Part shown: piece by piece, positions 47,588 to 58,443 of the stretch | How the letters are laid out: each line of letters starts with the position of its first letter | Position numbering within the stretch: the stretch's first letter is position 1 | Source of the DNA: Portulaca oleracea | Lineage: Eukaryota > Streptophyta > Magnoliopsida > Caryophyllales > Portulacaceae | DNA length: 64,000 nt | NCBI GenBank assembly: GCA_029582165.1 | Contig: CM055892.1 | Span: forward strand, 7,443,754-7,507,753 | Direction of reading: 5' to 3' | Position numbers and translations under genes: made by a program | The notes under the pieces: model-generated | Database searches by the model: none | The model's input: only the letters and a program-made list of their open reading frames with translations | What the model was told of the DNA's origin: nothing

Positions 47588-50500
47588 TCAAAGCCCTTCT
47601 TCCTTCTTTGTAAGATGTCTTTCCATATGTGTTGTTCCGTCAACTTGCTTCTTGAAGAGACTACAAACTCTCTTCTTAAACGCTTTGAAATCATCATAGA
47701 TTCCTTTGATGCTTGACTTGAACTTCCACTTTCTTCCAAATTTTCTCATAACTAATCCAATGACATTATGGAACTTCAAATCTCGTTTCTTCATAGAGAA
47801 TGTAGAAACCTCATATAACTTCTCAACTTCAAAGTATAGATTCATAAGCTCAGAACTCATGATGAAGAAAATAGTAAGACTTCCTTGAATCCATGATACT
47901 TCAACCTTAGAATTCAAGCTTTCATCTCCATATAGTATAGAAGGATTGCAAATATCACAACATTGTAACGTTTGCTCAATGTCAACGATCATGCTTGGCC
48001 AGAAATAATACTCCTTCATCTTGTAATACGATTGAGAAGACCCAAATGATCAAAAGAACTTCCATGCACTTCCATGATTAAGAAGTCACGAATTCCACTC
48101 CTTGGAATACACAATTGATTCCTTTGAAAAGAAATCCATGAGTAATATGAAAGGGTTGTTGATGATGCTTCACATACCTTGAATACTTCTTTAAAATCAT
48201 CGTCATCTTCATATAACTCCTTGATATATCCAAGCTCGAGTAATTTTGAATCAAACATGTATCTCCTCGTTAGAAAACTTCCTTTAGTCAAAGGACTTGC
48301 TTCCTCCAAGTGACTTGATTTTGATGAACAAATCAAGTACTTCATCTCAAAGTATAACGATGGCTTGATCTCCTTATCATATGAAGCATACTCCAATACT
48401 TTGTAAGAATCACAAAGCTTAAGGATGAATCCTATATGATAACAATCCTTTGCTCAAATATCCTCATGATAACAACAAGTATGAATGTAAAGCCATAAGC
48501 ATGAAGCTTCTCCTTTCTCCAATTAGTATATCACCAAAATAATCCATGGGACAACTTCCTTGAGATAGGACTTCACCTTTCTCAACTCCATTTGTAATGA
48601 ACAAATATGATGCGAGAATAGGAAATAAAAGAATATGATGATCTTTAGCATCCTTTAAGAGACATAGTACCTCAAGTATAGATGCAAGTATGGATCCTTC
48701 TTGAATATTTCCTTTCTTCCTTTTGTCCACTTGAATTACTCCATTTGATGAGATATGTTGAGTTAGCTCATTCTTGGACGAGAGGTAAGGACAATTCTCC
48801 AAGTACTTCTCCAATTCTCCTTGTGGCTCCTCGTGCTTTGTCTTGATCAAGACTAACTCCAAAGGATTTACATACTCCTTTCTACTTCTACTACATACAA
48901 AAATGTTACCAAAGTATACAAATACAATCTTTTTACATTGTAATGGTACATACTCTTTCAAAATATGTTGCATACTATGAGAATCAAAACCGTTGATGTA
49001 GTTATGCACGAATTGAGCTTGATCCCAAAGAGATAAGTGAGAGAAGTCACTTGTCGATGGTGCTTGTCTTTCATCCAAATATTCACAAATGAGAACAAGT
49101 GATGGCATAGGATCTTGATCCTTTATACGCTACGGTTTCCAACCTCCATTGGTGTAAGAATTAGACTCCTTGGTTCTTCAAATTCATGATACTTATTCTC
49201 CATAAGTGTCATAAGAATGCTTTGATCCTCCGTGGGCCATGAGTTACAAGAGGGTAATAAGGACGTCTCTTGGAGCATGATACTCCAATCATACAACTTT
49301 GATTTTCCAAACAAAGTATAACAAAATCCATAGAAGTAATATTACAATATAATGAATCTTTGCAAATCTTGTAAAACAAAGACTTACTAAACTTCTTGGA
49401 TCAAGGTGTACGTTGTCGTCATAAACGTGTAGAGTAGGAAGTGAATAGCTCTCCAAATCCTTCATTTTGATCCTCTTTGTAGAAACGTCAATGTCAAGAT
49501 CAATGCCCTCGTCAATACTACAATGGGAAGTACAATCTTCTCCTCTTGATTCAATGGACATACTTCTTTTGAATGGTATATTGAGAGTAAGAAATAGGCT
49601 CTCTTTGTTGTAGATCATTTGATACACTAGTCTCTTTCAAGACTCTACTTACAACAAGCAACTCTTCTCCACTTAATTCTTCTACATACATCGTTTCTAG
49701 TACAATATCCTCTTCTTTTTCTTCCTCGTACTTCATGAGGCACGCTACATACCACATTCATGCCAAGTTTATGAACATCCTCATGCTCACAAATACATCA
49801 AATACCACACTTTCAATTTACGGTTGCATGCTTAATGATGTTTGACAATCAACCAAAGATACTTCTTCCTCCTTAGGACATGCACTTTCAATATGATCAA
49901 AACTTTGGCAATGTAGACATGTACTTGGAACAATGATTTCCTTTTCTTGACAATAGGAGTGGGACGGTTTTGGGCTGATTTGAGGAGTTTTGGGCAGTAG
50001 GTATAGAGAAGTCTAAGGCTTGTTTTGGAGCTATGGATAGGATGTTGTAGGGGCTGTTTTGTAGGTCTTTCGACGTGAGGTTTGGGATTGATTTGGGGCT
50101 GTTTGGGATGTTCTTGGCGTGGGTTTTGTGGTTGGTATGTTTGGTTTTAGTTGTAGATGGTTCTCACCCCAAGTTTCTTTCATCTTTGCCTCCATCTCAA
50201 CATTAAAAGCCAAAGAACTTAACTCTTCCAAGTTTGAATAAAATTGACATACAACAATATCTCCAATGTAATCATTAAGACCACTTAAGTAACATACCAA
50301 GACTTGGGGTCATCCTCCTCAAGAGCATACTTCCATAGTTGCATTCAATTGTATCGTGTATGGAACCACGTCCATGCTCCCTTGCTTCATTCTTGCAAGT
50401 TTGATGATGTGGTCTCTTTTGATTGGCGAAAATTCTTCTTGGACATGATATCCCTTCTTCTTATTCAAACGTGTGCTCCATTCGTAAGGAGCTTCATATT

Positions 50501-50648
50501 CATCATTAGAAGAGTGAACCACACGTGATTTTGCGCTTCTTGATCCCTTTGGAAGAATTCCACATTCTTCCATTTGCTTGGCAAGATCATCAATTTGTTG
50601 CTTCAAGCATTGTAGCTCACGTTGGGAATTCTTGCTAGAATCGTCCAT
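47588..50648 (-). pseudogene. B3 gag-derived polyprotein, several frameshifts
   Basis: Read from the ATG at 50646-50648 (MDDSSKNSQRELQ). The gag opening is open to 50319, with a break near 50348. Then come a proline/threonine-rich linker and a CCHC zinc knuckle CLHCQSFDHIESAC (about 49880-49922, with D for the usual G). The acidic region is followed by a decayed protease (MDFVILC), then VYFGNIFVCSRSRKEY (FG replaces FDD), the LFITNGVEKGE block (49108-48464 open), the zinc-finger-like region (48396-48016) and the C-terminal module (48019-47588). Its tail ends earlier than in B2 and does not reach the LTR. Confidence 0.8.
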
Positions 50649-50905
50649 CTTGATCAATCTTGGTGCAAAAAGATTGCAAGATTCATGGTTTAGGGGCTTT
50701 GGATGGGTAAGGGCGAGAGATTTGTATTTGGGGCGGATTGTGTTTGGGCTATGGGTTCTTTGTGGAGTTTATGGTTCTTTATGAGTTCTTTATGAGTTCT
50801 TGGGAGAACTTATGGGTGGCGTGCTGATGGGGAATGGTGGGGATGGGTTTGTGATGGAAAGATGGTAAAAAGGTGGATCAAGAACTAAGAGAATCAATCT
50901 CCTAA

Positions 50906-50917
50906 GCTCTGATACCA
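50906..50917 (-). promoter_or_regulatory. Primer-binding site (tRNA-Met), B3
   Basis: TGGTATCAGAGC on the minus strand, 4 nt from the 5' LTR. Confidence 0.9.
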
Positions 50918-50921
50918 ACTT

Positions 50922-51990
50922 TGATGCATAATGGGACCAAAAGATCACATTACACAAAAGGATTAAGGATCTTTAAAAACGAAGATAAGAATCTCCCTTC
51001 TCAAAGTTCTTAAGGTGCGAAAATGGAATGGAAATGGATAGAAAGAACTATGAAAGATGATTACCAAATGAAGGTATGATGATGAACGAATGATGGACGG
51101 TTTGAATGCTTTGGGTTCTTGATGAATTCTTGTTGAATTCTTGATGAATTCTTGATGAATTCTTGATGAATGTTGTTTGGATGGATGAATGTAGTGAATG
51201 ACCGATGGAATGGATAGTTGGATAGATTGGCTTTTGAAGGATCGATGAGGATACAGCCACACCACCTCAAAGAACTCTTCAATTCCTTCCTTTCACCTTC
51301 AAGGATGCCACCCTTGAATAGAAGAAGGGGATAACTTCGAAACTCCCTCAAGAGAAACGAAAAGACTAGCACAAAAGCTAGAGAGAAAACAACACCTTGT
51401 GTTTGTTTTTGATTTATTGAATGACTTGAATTGAATGAATACAATGGCACCCTAGGGGGTCTATTTATACTACTTTAGGGACCCCTTGGACGTGTACCTA
51501 GGGTTCAAGAAACCAAGAATCAACTATTACATCATATATCCTATTTATGACATCATAAACTCTAAAATACAACTCTAGAAAGAAATTGCTATAACTCCTT
51601 CAATACTTGTCCGTTTTCATTGATTCAAAAACCATTGGAAAGCTTATTGAAAGAGCTCCAATCTGTCTTTTGATGATTTCCTCAATAGATGTATGGATCT
51701 AGAGTTATAGAGCAAAATATCGAACTGTACTTGATAAGGTCCTCCATTGCCGCGAATTCAATAAGGACTCTTATTGCCGAGAGTATTTTGAGCTCATTGA
51801 TGACTTCCATATATGAGAGTAACTCCATGCAAGCTAGAATAACATCAAGGTCCTTCATGCTTGCTTCCTTGATGTATAGAGCTTAATAAACCATTGTAAT
51901 TGATGATGTCGTTGATGTTTTTGTAACTTGAAGCTAGATCAAGGTCCTCTTAGCTAACCTTGATGTATATAGCTAGGCTATTATGCATCA
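50922..51990 (-). repeat. B3 5' LTR (1069 bp)
   Basis: Canonical ends, with the TATA box at 51462-51469. The terminal inverted repeat at 51961-51990 has one mismatch between arms. Confidence 0.92.
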
Positions 51991-51995
51991 TAGGG

Positions 51996-52484
51996 TGCCA
52001 TTGTATTCATTCATTCAATCATATATCAAAATACAATCAAACACATGATGTGTTGTTCTCTCTAGCTTTGTGCTAGTCTCTTCGTTTCTCTTGAGGGAGG
52101 ACGGAAACTATCCCCTTCTTCTATCCAAGATTGGCATCCTTGGTGGTGATAGGAAGGATTTGAAGCATTCTTGAAGGTGGTGTGGCTGTATCCTCCAAGA
52201 TTCTTCAAAGAGCCATTATCATTCTATCATTCTAGTGAGTTTTGTTTCATTCATTAGAATTCTTTCAATTGCATTTTCATTGTTTCTATCTTTCATTTAC
52301 ACATCTAAAGTGCTAAATCATAAGATAGATTCATCAATCCATTCGTTTTCAACATCCCTACATTCGTCCATTTCTATTCCATTTTTGGTTCTTTGGAACT
52401 TTGAGAAGGGAGATTCCTATCTTCGTTTTTAAAGATCCTTAGATTGTGTGTAATGAGATCATCCCTTGGTCCCATTATGCATCA
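51996..52484 (+). repeat. B1 3' LTR, second part
   Basis: It continues 46393 after the duplicated TAGGG and ends CATTATGCATCA, followed by the B1 TSD AGTAT. It differs from the 5' LTR at about two positions (near 52203 and 52417). Confidence 0.92.
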
Positions 52485-52489
52485 AGTAT

Positions 52490-53652
52490 GGACCCTTCTT
52501 GAATAATTCTTTTCTTCCTTTTGTCCACTTGAATTACTCCATTTGATGAGATATGGTGAGATAGCATATTCTTGGACGAGAGGTAAGGACATTTCTCCAA
52601 GTACTTCTCCAATTCTCCATGTGGCTTCTTATGCTTCGCTAAGGCTAACTCCAAAGGATTTACATACTCCTTTCTACTTCTACTACATACAAAAATGTTA
52701 TCAAAGTATACAAATACAATCTCTTTACATTGCAATGGTCCATACTCTTTCAAAATATGTTGTATACTATGAAAATCAAGGACATTGATGTAGTTATCCA
52801 TGAATTGCGCTTGATCCTTTGCATAGACCATTCGGTGATGAATCATAGGATTTGGTGGCAGCCTTTGATGCATGATAATACTCATGGAAGAGAAACGTAC
52901 CAAAAGAGATAAGTGAGAGAGGTCACTTGTTGATGGTGCTTGTCTTTCATCCAAATATTCACAAATGAGAACAAGTGATGGTAAAGGATCTTGATCCTTT
53001 ATAGGCTCACGGTTTCCAACCTCCATTGGTGTAAGAATAAGACTCCTTGGTTCTTCAAGTTCATAATATTTATACTCCATAAGTGCCATAAGAGTACTTT
53101 GATCCTCCTTGAGCCGTGAGACACAAGGTAGTAATAAGGACGCCTCTTGGAGCATGATACTCCTATCATACAACTTTGATTCTTCCAACAAAGTATAACA
53201 AGAATCCATAGAAGTAATATTACAATATAATGAATTTTTGCAAATCTTGTAAAAACAAAGACTTACTAAACTTCTTGGATCAAAATGAATGTCCTTGTCA
53301 CGAAATGAATGACCATGTGAATAGCTCTCCATTTGTAATGTTTGGACCCTTGTTGTAGAGAGGCCAATACCATTGCCATGATCCTTATCAACGCCAATGC
53401 TAGCGTCAAGATCCTCATAGATGGCACTACTTTTTCCTCCTTGGATCAATGAACATACTTCTTTGTTGGTATAATGAGAGATCTTGCACTCTCTTTGTGG
53501 ATGTTCATACGCCACACTTGCTTCTTTTGTCACAAGCCACTTTTCCATATGCTCCTCTTCTACCTTTTCTTCCTCTTTGTTCTCCTCCTCATATGCGTCA
53601 ATCCCAATTTCTTCTTCTTTTGCGTCAACCTCAAATTCTTCTCCTTTCATGT
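52490..53652 (-). pseudogene. B0 middle frame: acidic linker, decayed protease, YFDN remnant
   Basis: One open stretch of about 390 codons (53650 to 52490). It starts inside an acidic region (MKGEEFEVDAKEEE). It then carries a KDIHFDPRSLVSLCFYKIC stretch, MDSCYTLLEESKLYDR (decayed protease), LICEYLDERQAPSTSD, and VYFDNIFVCSRSRKEY (decayed RT). It ends at the B1 insertion and continues at 35376. The ATG at 53648-53650 is internal, not the true start: gag begins upstream of D. Confidence 0.83.
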
Positions 53653-54640
53653 TGATGCATAATTGATGGCCTTATGCATCAAGGTCAACCATGGAGACAT
53701 CTAATACTCACCTAGAAGGTAGAAGAGTTCAAGTCTCTCTTTTATCTCTCTACTTGGAAGGGATCAACTCATGCGGGCGTATACTTTTGCTCCTTAATTC
53801 AAGGACCGTGAAGCTATCATAGAAGTCATCCTAGAAGGGATTATTCTACATTCCAAGAGCTTTCATATGGTTCAAGAATCTTTGAATTTGGATGAGAATC
53901 CAAGGAGTTATTCATATTTGTAATATAGTTTAGTACATTGTTTTCTTTATGATGTAAGCATTAGGATGAATGATGTAAGCCAATATGGGCTAGAATCTTG
54001 AAGTTGTACACGCCTAAGGGGAAGGGTTTCTACTATAAATACCCCCTCCTAGGTGCTTGTAATTCATTCAATTCATTCAAGTCATTCACATTGAATTTTT
54101 CAAACACATGATGTGTTCTCTCTAGCATTTGTGCTAGGTGTTTTTCTCTCTTTGTGGGATTCGAAATATCCCCTTCTTCTAGCTAAGGGTGGCAACCTTA
54201 GTGGTGAAAGGAAGGAATTGGAGTATTCTTGGAGGTGGTGAGTCTGTATCCTTCAAAGAATCTTCAAAAGCCATCAACTATCCATCTACCAATCGTCCAT
54301 TATCATCCATTTTCGAGTGCTTCATCAAGAATTCATCAAGAATTCATCAAGCATTCATCAAGAAACGTGAGTTCTTCATCATTCACGTCCAAGCATTCAT
54401 TCGTCATCATCATTCATCATTCAACATTCGTCCATTCGTTCACTCATTCATTCATCATTCATTTGTTCATTGTTTCCATCTATTTGGTAACCATCTTTCA
54501 TAGTTCCTTCCATCCTTTTTCATCCATTTCTATGCCATTTTTGGTTCTTTGGAACTTTGAGAAAGAGGATTCTTATCTTCGCTTTTAAAGATCCTTAGAT
54601 TTTGTGTAATGAGATTGTTCCTTGGTCTCATTATGCATCA
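53653..54640 (+). repeat. Solo LTR of family A, inserted in B0 (988 bp)
   Basis: The ends are TGATGCATAA and TTATGCATCA, with TSD CATGT at 53648-53652 and 54641-54645. The TATA box is at 54034-54041. It is a close relative of the solo LTR at 41785 and of the A2 LTR, and carries the same dispersed-type variants. Confidence 0.94.
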
Positions 54641-54645
54641 CATGT

Positions 54646-54873
54646 CAACGCCAACTTCCTCTTCCTTTTCCTCCTCAAATGGTTTGTTATCATGTGTTTG
54701 GTACCCTTCCGAAGGCACTTCTTTCTCGTAAGGACACTCCAATTCAATGTGACCTAAACTTTGGCAATGATAACAACTCCTTGGGGCTATGGGCGCTGGT
54801 TCTTGGACGTGGGGTTTGGGAATGGATGAGGGTTGATCTTGTGGAGGTTGTTTTGTGGAGTGATGGACAACAG
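54646..54873 (-). pseudogene. B0 zinc-knuckle part of gag
   Basis: Read right to left: a proline-rich stretch (QPPQDQPSSIPKPH), then CYHCQSLGHIELEC (a proper CX2CX4HX4C knuckle), then an acidic region. It is cut on its 5' side by D at 54874 (left target site AACAG, 54869-54873). Confidence 0.85.
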
Positions 54874-55625
54874 TGATGCATATCATACTTCAATGCATCG
54901 AGAGGAAGCCCTAAAGGACCTTACCAGCCTGCTGCAAATTGTTTCAAGCGATTTCTCACATGACATCGCGAATATCTCCAAAACTAAGGGACTTTTGAGC
55001 TCCTTATCTCAAGAGTCTTGAAGTTCTCATTTAGCTATGTGGAAGGGTTATTCCTTATGTACATTTTGGCTTTTGAATCTTTAGTATTGGAGTTGTATTT
55101 TAGGAGATATTGTATTTTCTTTAAAGGGCCTTTGTAGTAAGTGTCGCCTAAAGGGCCTTGTCGCCTAGAGGGCCTTGTCAGGGTAATGCGGCCTTTGTTG
55201 GCCTTCTTTGGGGTGACGCCTATAGGGAGGGGTTTTCCTATTCCTATAAATAGACCCCTTAGGTCTCTTGTAAAGACATCTCATTCATATTGATAATAAA
55301 CGCAAATCTCTCTAAAGTTGATGCTTTAGTTTCTCTCTAGTCTTTGGCTAAAAAACGAATTACCTTTGGGTTTTTCGTGTGAAATCTTCTCTTCTAATCC
55401 AAGATTGAGCATTCTTGGGTGGTGAAAGGAGGAGTAGGAGCTCTTGAAGATTGTGGTGTGGCTGTATCAATCCGAAGAGTTTCGTTGCTCAATTCTATCA
55501 AGTTACCCCTGTTCTGATCGTTGTATAAAGGTCCTTCTTGATTCATCTCTTGCAAGTTCTTACTTGTGTTTTTGATCCGTGTTCTTTCTTGGCATTTTGG
55601 TTGTCTTGTGATCCATTATGCATCA
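54874..55625 (+). repeat. D 5' LTR (752 bp)
   Basis: It starts TGATGCATAT and ends TTATGCATCA. The terminal inverted repeat (54874-54899) has shorter arms than in A and B. The TATA box is at 55245-55252, and an AATAAA (about 55292-55297) may serve for polyadenylation. The region 55140-55215 has a short repeated block (GGGCCTTGTCGCCTA-like). Confidence 0.88.
55245..55252 (+). promoter_or_regulatory. LTR TATA box (D)
   Basis: TATAAATA followed by GACCCCTTAGG, matching the layout of the family-B promoter. Confidence 0.7.
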
Positions 55626-55628
55626 ATT

Positions 55629-55641
55629 TGGTATCAGAGCC
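55629..55641 (+). promoter_or_regulatory. Primer-binding site (tRNA-Met), D
   Basis: TGGTATCAGAGCC, 3 nt after the LTR. Confidence 0.92.
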
Positions 55642-55738
55642 ATGTTTAGATGAATCTCCTTTGTTTCTTGCATGAATCTTGGACCTTGTTTTGTCACAAA
55701 ATCACATAAATCCCACGTTATACACGCCCCTTTGATAG

Positions 55739-55818
55739 TTCTTCCAAGAACTCATCAAGAACTCATCAAGAACTCATCAAGAACCCATCAAGAACCCATC
55801 AAGAACTCATAAAGAACC
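55739..55818 (+). repeat. 12-bp minisatellite in the D leader
   Basis: Six to seven near-perfect copies of a 12-bp unit (CATCAAGAACTC, with a CATCAAGAACCC variant) lie between PBS and gag ATG. Shorter versions are present in the A, B and array leaders. Confidence 0.8.
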
Positions 55819-55912
55819 CATAGCTCCTCAAAGAACCCTCGTCCTAAACACAAACCAAGCCCAAATCCGTCCCTTTCCCTCATGAGTTCATATGACATCA
55901 AGTTGATTTCTA

Positions 55913-57282
55913 ATGGCAAACGATGAATCTAAATCAAATGAGGTTTATGAACTCGAGCAACAAATAGCATTTTTGCGTGTGCAATTGGGTAAACAAATGG
56001 AAGAAAACAAAATGCTACGTGAAGGATCCATACGTGATGGTGTCTCGCCACATGGTGAAGGTAGTTCAAAGTGTAAAAGGCATGAACGTTTGGATTTTAA
56101 AGTCGAAGTTCCTGAATTTGATGGTAGTTTAAATGTAGAAGATTATCTTGATTGGATACATACGGTAGAACGTGTTTTTGAGTTGAAAGATTGTAGTGAT
56201 GAGCTCAAGGTGAAATACATTGCTTTGAAATTGAGAAAACATGCTAGTATTTGGTGGACTAACCTTCAAAAGAAGAGAGTTGCAAAAGGGAAAGAAAAGA
56301 TCCGTTCTTGGGATAAGATGAAGTCAAAGTTGCAATCCAAGTTCCTTCCCTAATCATACGTTGAAGACAACTACTACAAGTTGCAAAAGCTTGTCCAAGG
56401 CTCTAAATCAGTGGAAGAATACACAAGGGAGTTTGAACATCTCCTTTGGCGTTGTGATCTCAAGGAAAAGGAACCACAAATGCAGTGCGTTACTTGATTG
56501 GTTTGAATGATTGGATACGTCATATAGTTGAATTACATTCATATGAATCTCTTGATGAGCTAAGTAACTTGGCTATGAAAGTGGAAAGGCAAAGAAAGAA
56601 AGAGCCAAGGAACCGCAAGGGCGTTCCCAAACACATCCAAACCCTATACCCAACGTCCTTATCCCCAAACACAAACAAAAGCTCCACAAAATCAGCCCCC
56701 ATCCTCCCTTAAACCCTACGCCAAACCCACATTAAACCAGCCACAAAATCCTCCACCCAAAACCCAAGTCCAAGAACCAAGGACATTACAACCAAGAAGA
56801 TGTTTTAGGTGCCAAGGTTTGGGTCATATAGCATCCGAATGTCCTAACAAGCGCACGGTTTCTCTTGTTGAATATCAAAGTGCTTTGTTTGTTGAACCAA
56901 GCTTGTATGAAAGTGAACATGAAGTGGAACCTTGTGAGCTTGCCGAAAATGAGGAGGATAATGATGAGGAGGTTGAGCAAGCGGATGAAGGCGAATTGTT
57001 GGTGCTTAGAAGGGCACTAAGTATGGCTTCTACCCCAAATGACATGGAGCAACGTGAGAATATATTCCATACTAGGTGTACCGTTCAAGGAAAGGTATGC
57101 TCTCTTATAATTGATGGTGGTAGTTGTACTAATGCCGCCTCTACTACAATGGTAGAAAAGCTGAATTTGGATGTAAGTCCTCACCCATCTCCTTATAATA
57201 TTCAATGGTTAAGCCATGGGAAGGGCATTAGAGTTGATAAACGTGTATTAGTCTCATTGTCCATTGGGAAGAATTATAAAGA
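55913..57282 (+). pseudogene. D gag-protease, one stop and two frameshifts, cut by B4
   Basis: The ATG at 55913 (MANDESKSNE) is followed by a coiled-coil-like opening (LEQQIAFLRVQLGKQMEEN), then RLDFKVEVPEFDG, LDWIHTVERVFELK and IWWTNLQKKR. A TAA at 56351-56353 interrupts the capsid domain. Translation in the same frame then continues through EYTREFEHLLWRCDLKE. A frame change at about 56480 and another at about 56705 follow. From about 56760 the frame carries RRCFRCQGLGHIASECPNKR (zinc knuckle), an acidic linker, and the protease with LIIDGGSCTNAAS. B4 interrupts after SIGKNYKD. This gag is the closest match to the array gag outside the array. Confidence 0.86.
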
Positions 57283-58348
57283 TGATGCATAATGGGACCA
57301 AAAGATCACATTACACAAAAGGATTAAGGATCTTTAAAAACGAAGATAAGAATCTCCCTTCTCAAAGTTCTTAAGGATCCAAAAATGAATGATAATGGAT
57401 GAAGATAAACGAAAAGAGGGATTAATTCGTTTACCAAGATCAAATGGAAGTTTGATGAACGATGGATGAAGATAAACGATTGATAAATGTTGATGAACGA
57501 CACTCCTTGAACGTTTGAAGAATGAATGAAGATGATTGAATGCTTGATGAGTTCTTGATGAATTCTTGATGAATGTCGTTTGAATGGTTGAATGATAATG
57601 GCGATTTGAAGCTCTCTTGAAGGATATAGGCACACCACCTTCAAGACTCTTCAATTCCTTCCTTTCACCATCTAAGGTAGCCAACCTTAGAATAGAAGAA
57701 GGGGATACTCGTTCTCCTCAAGAGAAACGAAAACTCTAGCTCAAAACTAGAGAAAACAACACCTTGTGTTTGTATTTGATTTATTGAATGACTTGAATTG
57801 AATGAATACAATGGCACCTAGGGGTCTATTTATACTACTTTAGGGACCCCTTGGACGTGTACCTAGGGTTCAAGAAACCAAGAATCAACTATTACATCAT
57901 ATATCCTATTTATGACATCATAAACTCTAAAATACAACTCTAGAAAGAAATTGCTATAACTCCTTCAATACTTGTCCGTTTTCATTGATTCAAAACCATT
58001 GGAAAGCTTATTGAAAGAGCTCCAATCTGTCTTTTGATGATTTCCTCAATAGATGTATGGATCTAGAGTTATAGAGCAAAATATCGAACTGTGATAAGGT
58101 CCTCCATTGCATGAATTCAATAAGGACTCTTATTGCGAGAGTATTTTGAGCTCATTGATGACTTCCATATATGAGAGTAACTCCATGTAAGCTAGAATAA
58201 CATCAAGGTCCTTCATGCTTGCTTCCTTGATGTATAGAGCTTAATAAACCATTGTAATTGATGATGTCGTTGATGTTTTTGTAACTTGAAGCTAGATCAA
58301 AGTCCTCTTAGCTAACCTTGATGTATATAGCTAGGCTATTATGCATCA
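57283..58348 (-). repeat. B4 3' LTR (1066 bp)
   Basis: Ends as in B3, with the TATA box at 57827-57834. The U5 half differs clearly from B3 (57375-57640). The purine tract beside it is shortened (CTCCCCATTG on plus, for CTCCCCCGGTTG). Confidence 0.9.
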
Positions 58349-58443
58349 TTCTCCCCATTGAAAAGTTTGCCTCAAACTTTAGACAAGACTTTCTTTAAAG
58401 AAAAACACCATATAACTTTAATCACAAAACTTCTTTGATTCGT

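Larger units (their letters stand above)
46394..51990 (-). mobile_element. Element B3 (family B, subfamily with TGATGCATAATGGGACC ends)
   Basis: LTRs are at 46394-47458 (3') and 50922-51990 (5'), with TSD TAGGG (46389-46393, 51991-51995). It is inserted in the 3' LTR of B1. The two LTRs are nearly identical, differing mainly by a few short indels. Confidence 0.93.
35377..52484 (+). mobile_element. Element B1 (family B, plus), complete but split by B2 and B3
   Basis: B1 has a 5' LTR at 35377-36399, a PBS, internal pieces 36400-38573 and 44978-45860, and a 3' LTR in two parts (45861-46393 and 51996-52484). The TSD AGTAT is at 35372-35376 and 52485-52489. By eye its two LTRs differ at about two substitutions and one single-base indel over 1.02 kb, so the insertion is young. 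Confidence 0.9.
33124..54873 (-). mobile_element. Element B0 (family B, minus), interrupted by B1, a solo LTR and D
   Basis: Visible parts are the 3' LTR (33124-34158), internal pieces 34159-35376, 52490-53652 and 54646-54873. Between them lie B1 (TSD AGTAT) and a solo A LTR (TSD CATGT), and D interrupts at 54874. The coding frame matches up across each gap. The left target site is CTTGG (33119-33123). Its 5' end, PBS and 5' LTR are outside the window. Confidence 0.82.
54874..57282 (+). mobile_element. Element D (plus), 5' part, interrupted by B4
   Basis: The visible parts are the 5' LTR, PBS, leader and gag-protease. B4 is inserted at 57283 in the protease region. The rest lies beyond the window. 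D is related to element E by LTR and gag sequence and may be an autonomous-type element, but its RT is not visible. Confidence 0.85.

Noticed and set aside
53449..53666. Three overlapping plus-strand small frames with hydrophobic stretches, resembling a membrane peptide
   Set aside because: They are antisense to the acidic Glu-rich region of B0 (GAA/GAG codons read as TTC/CTC), so the hydrophobicity is a by-product.
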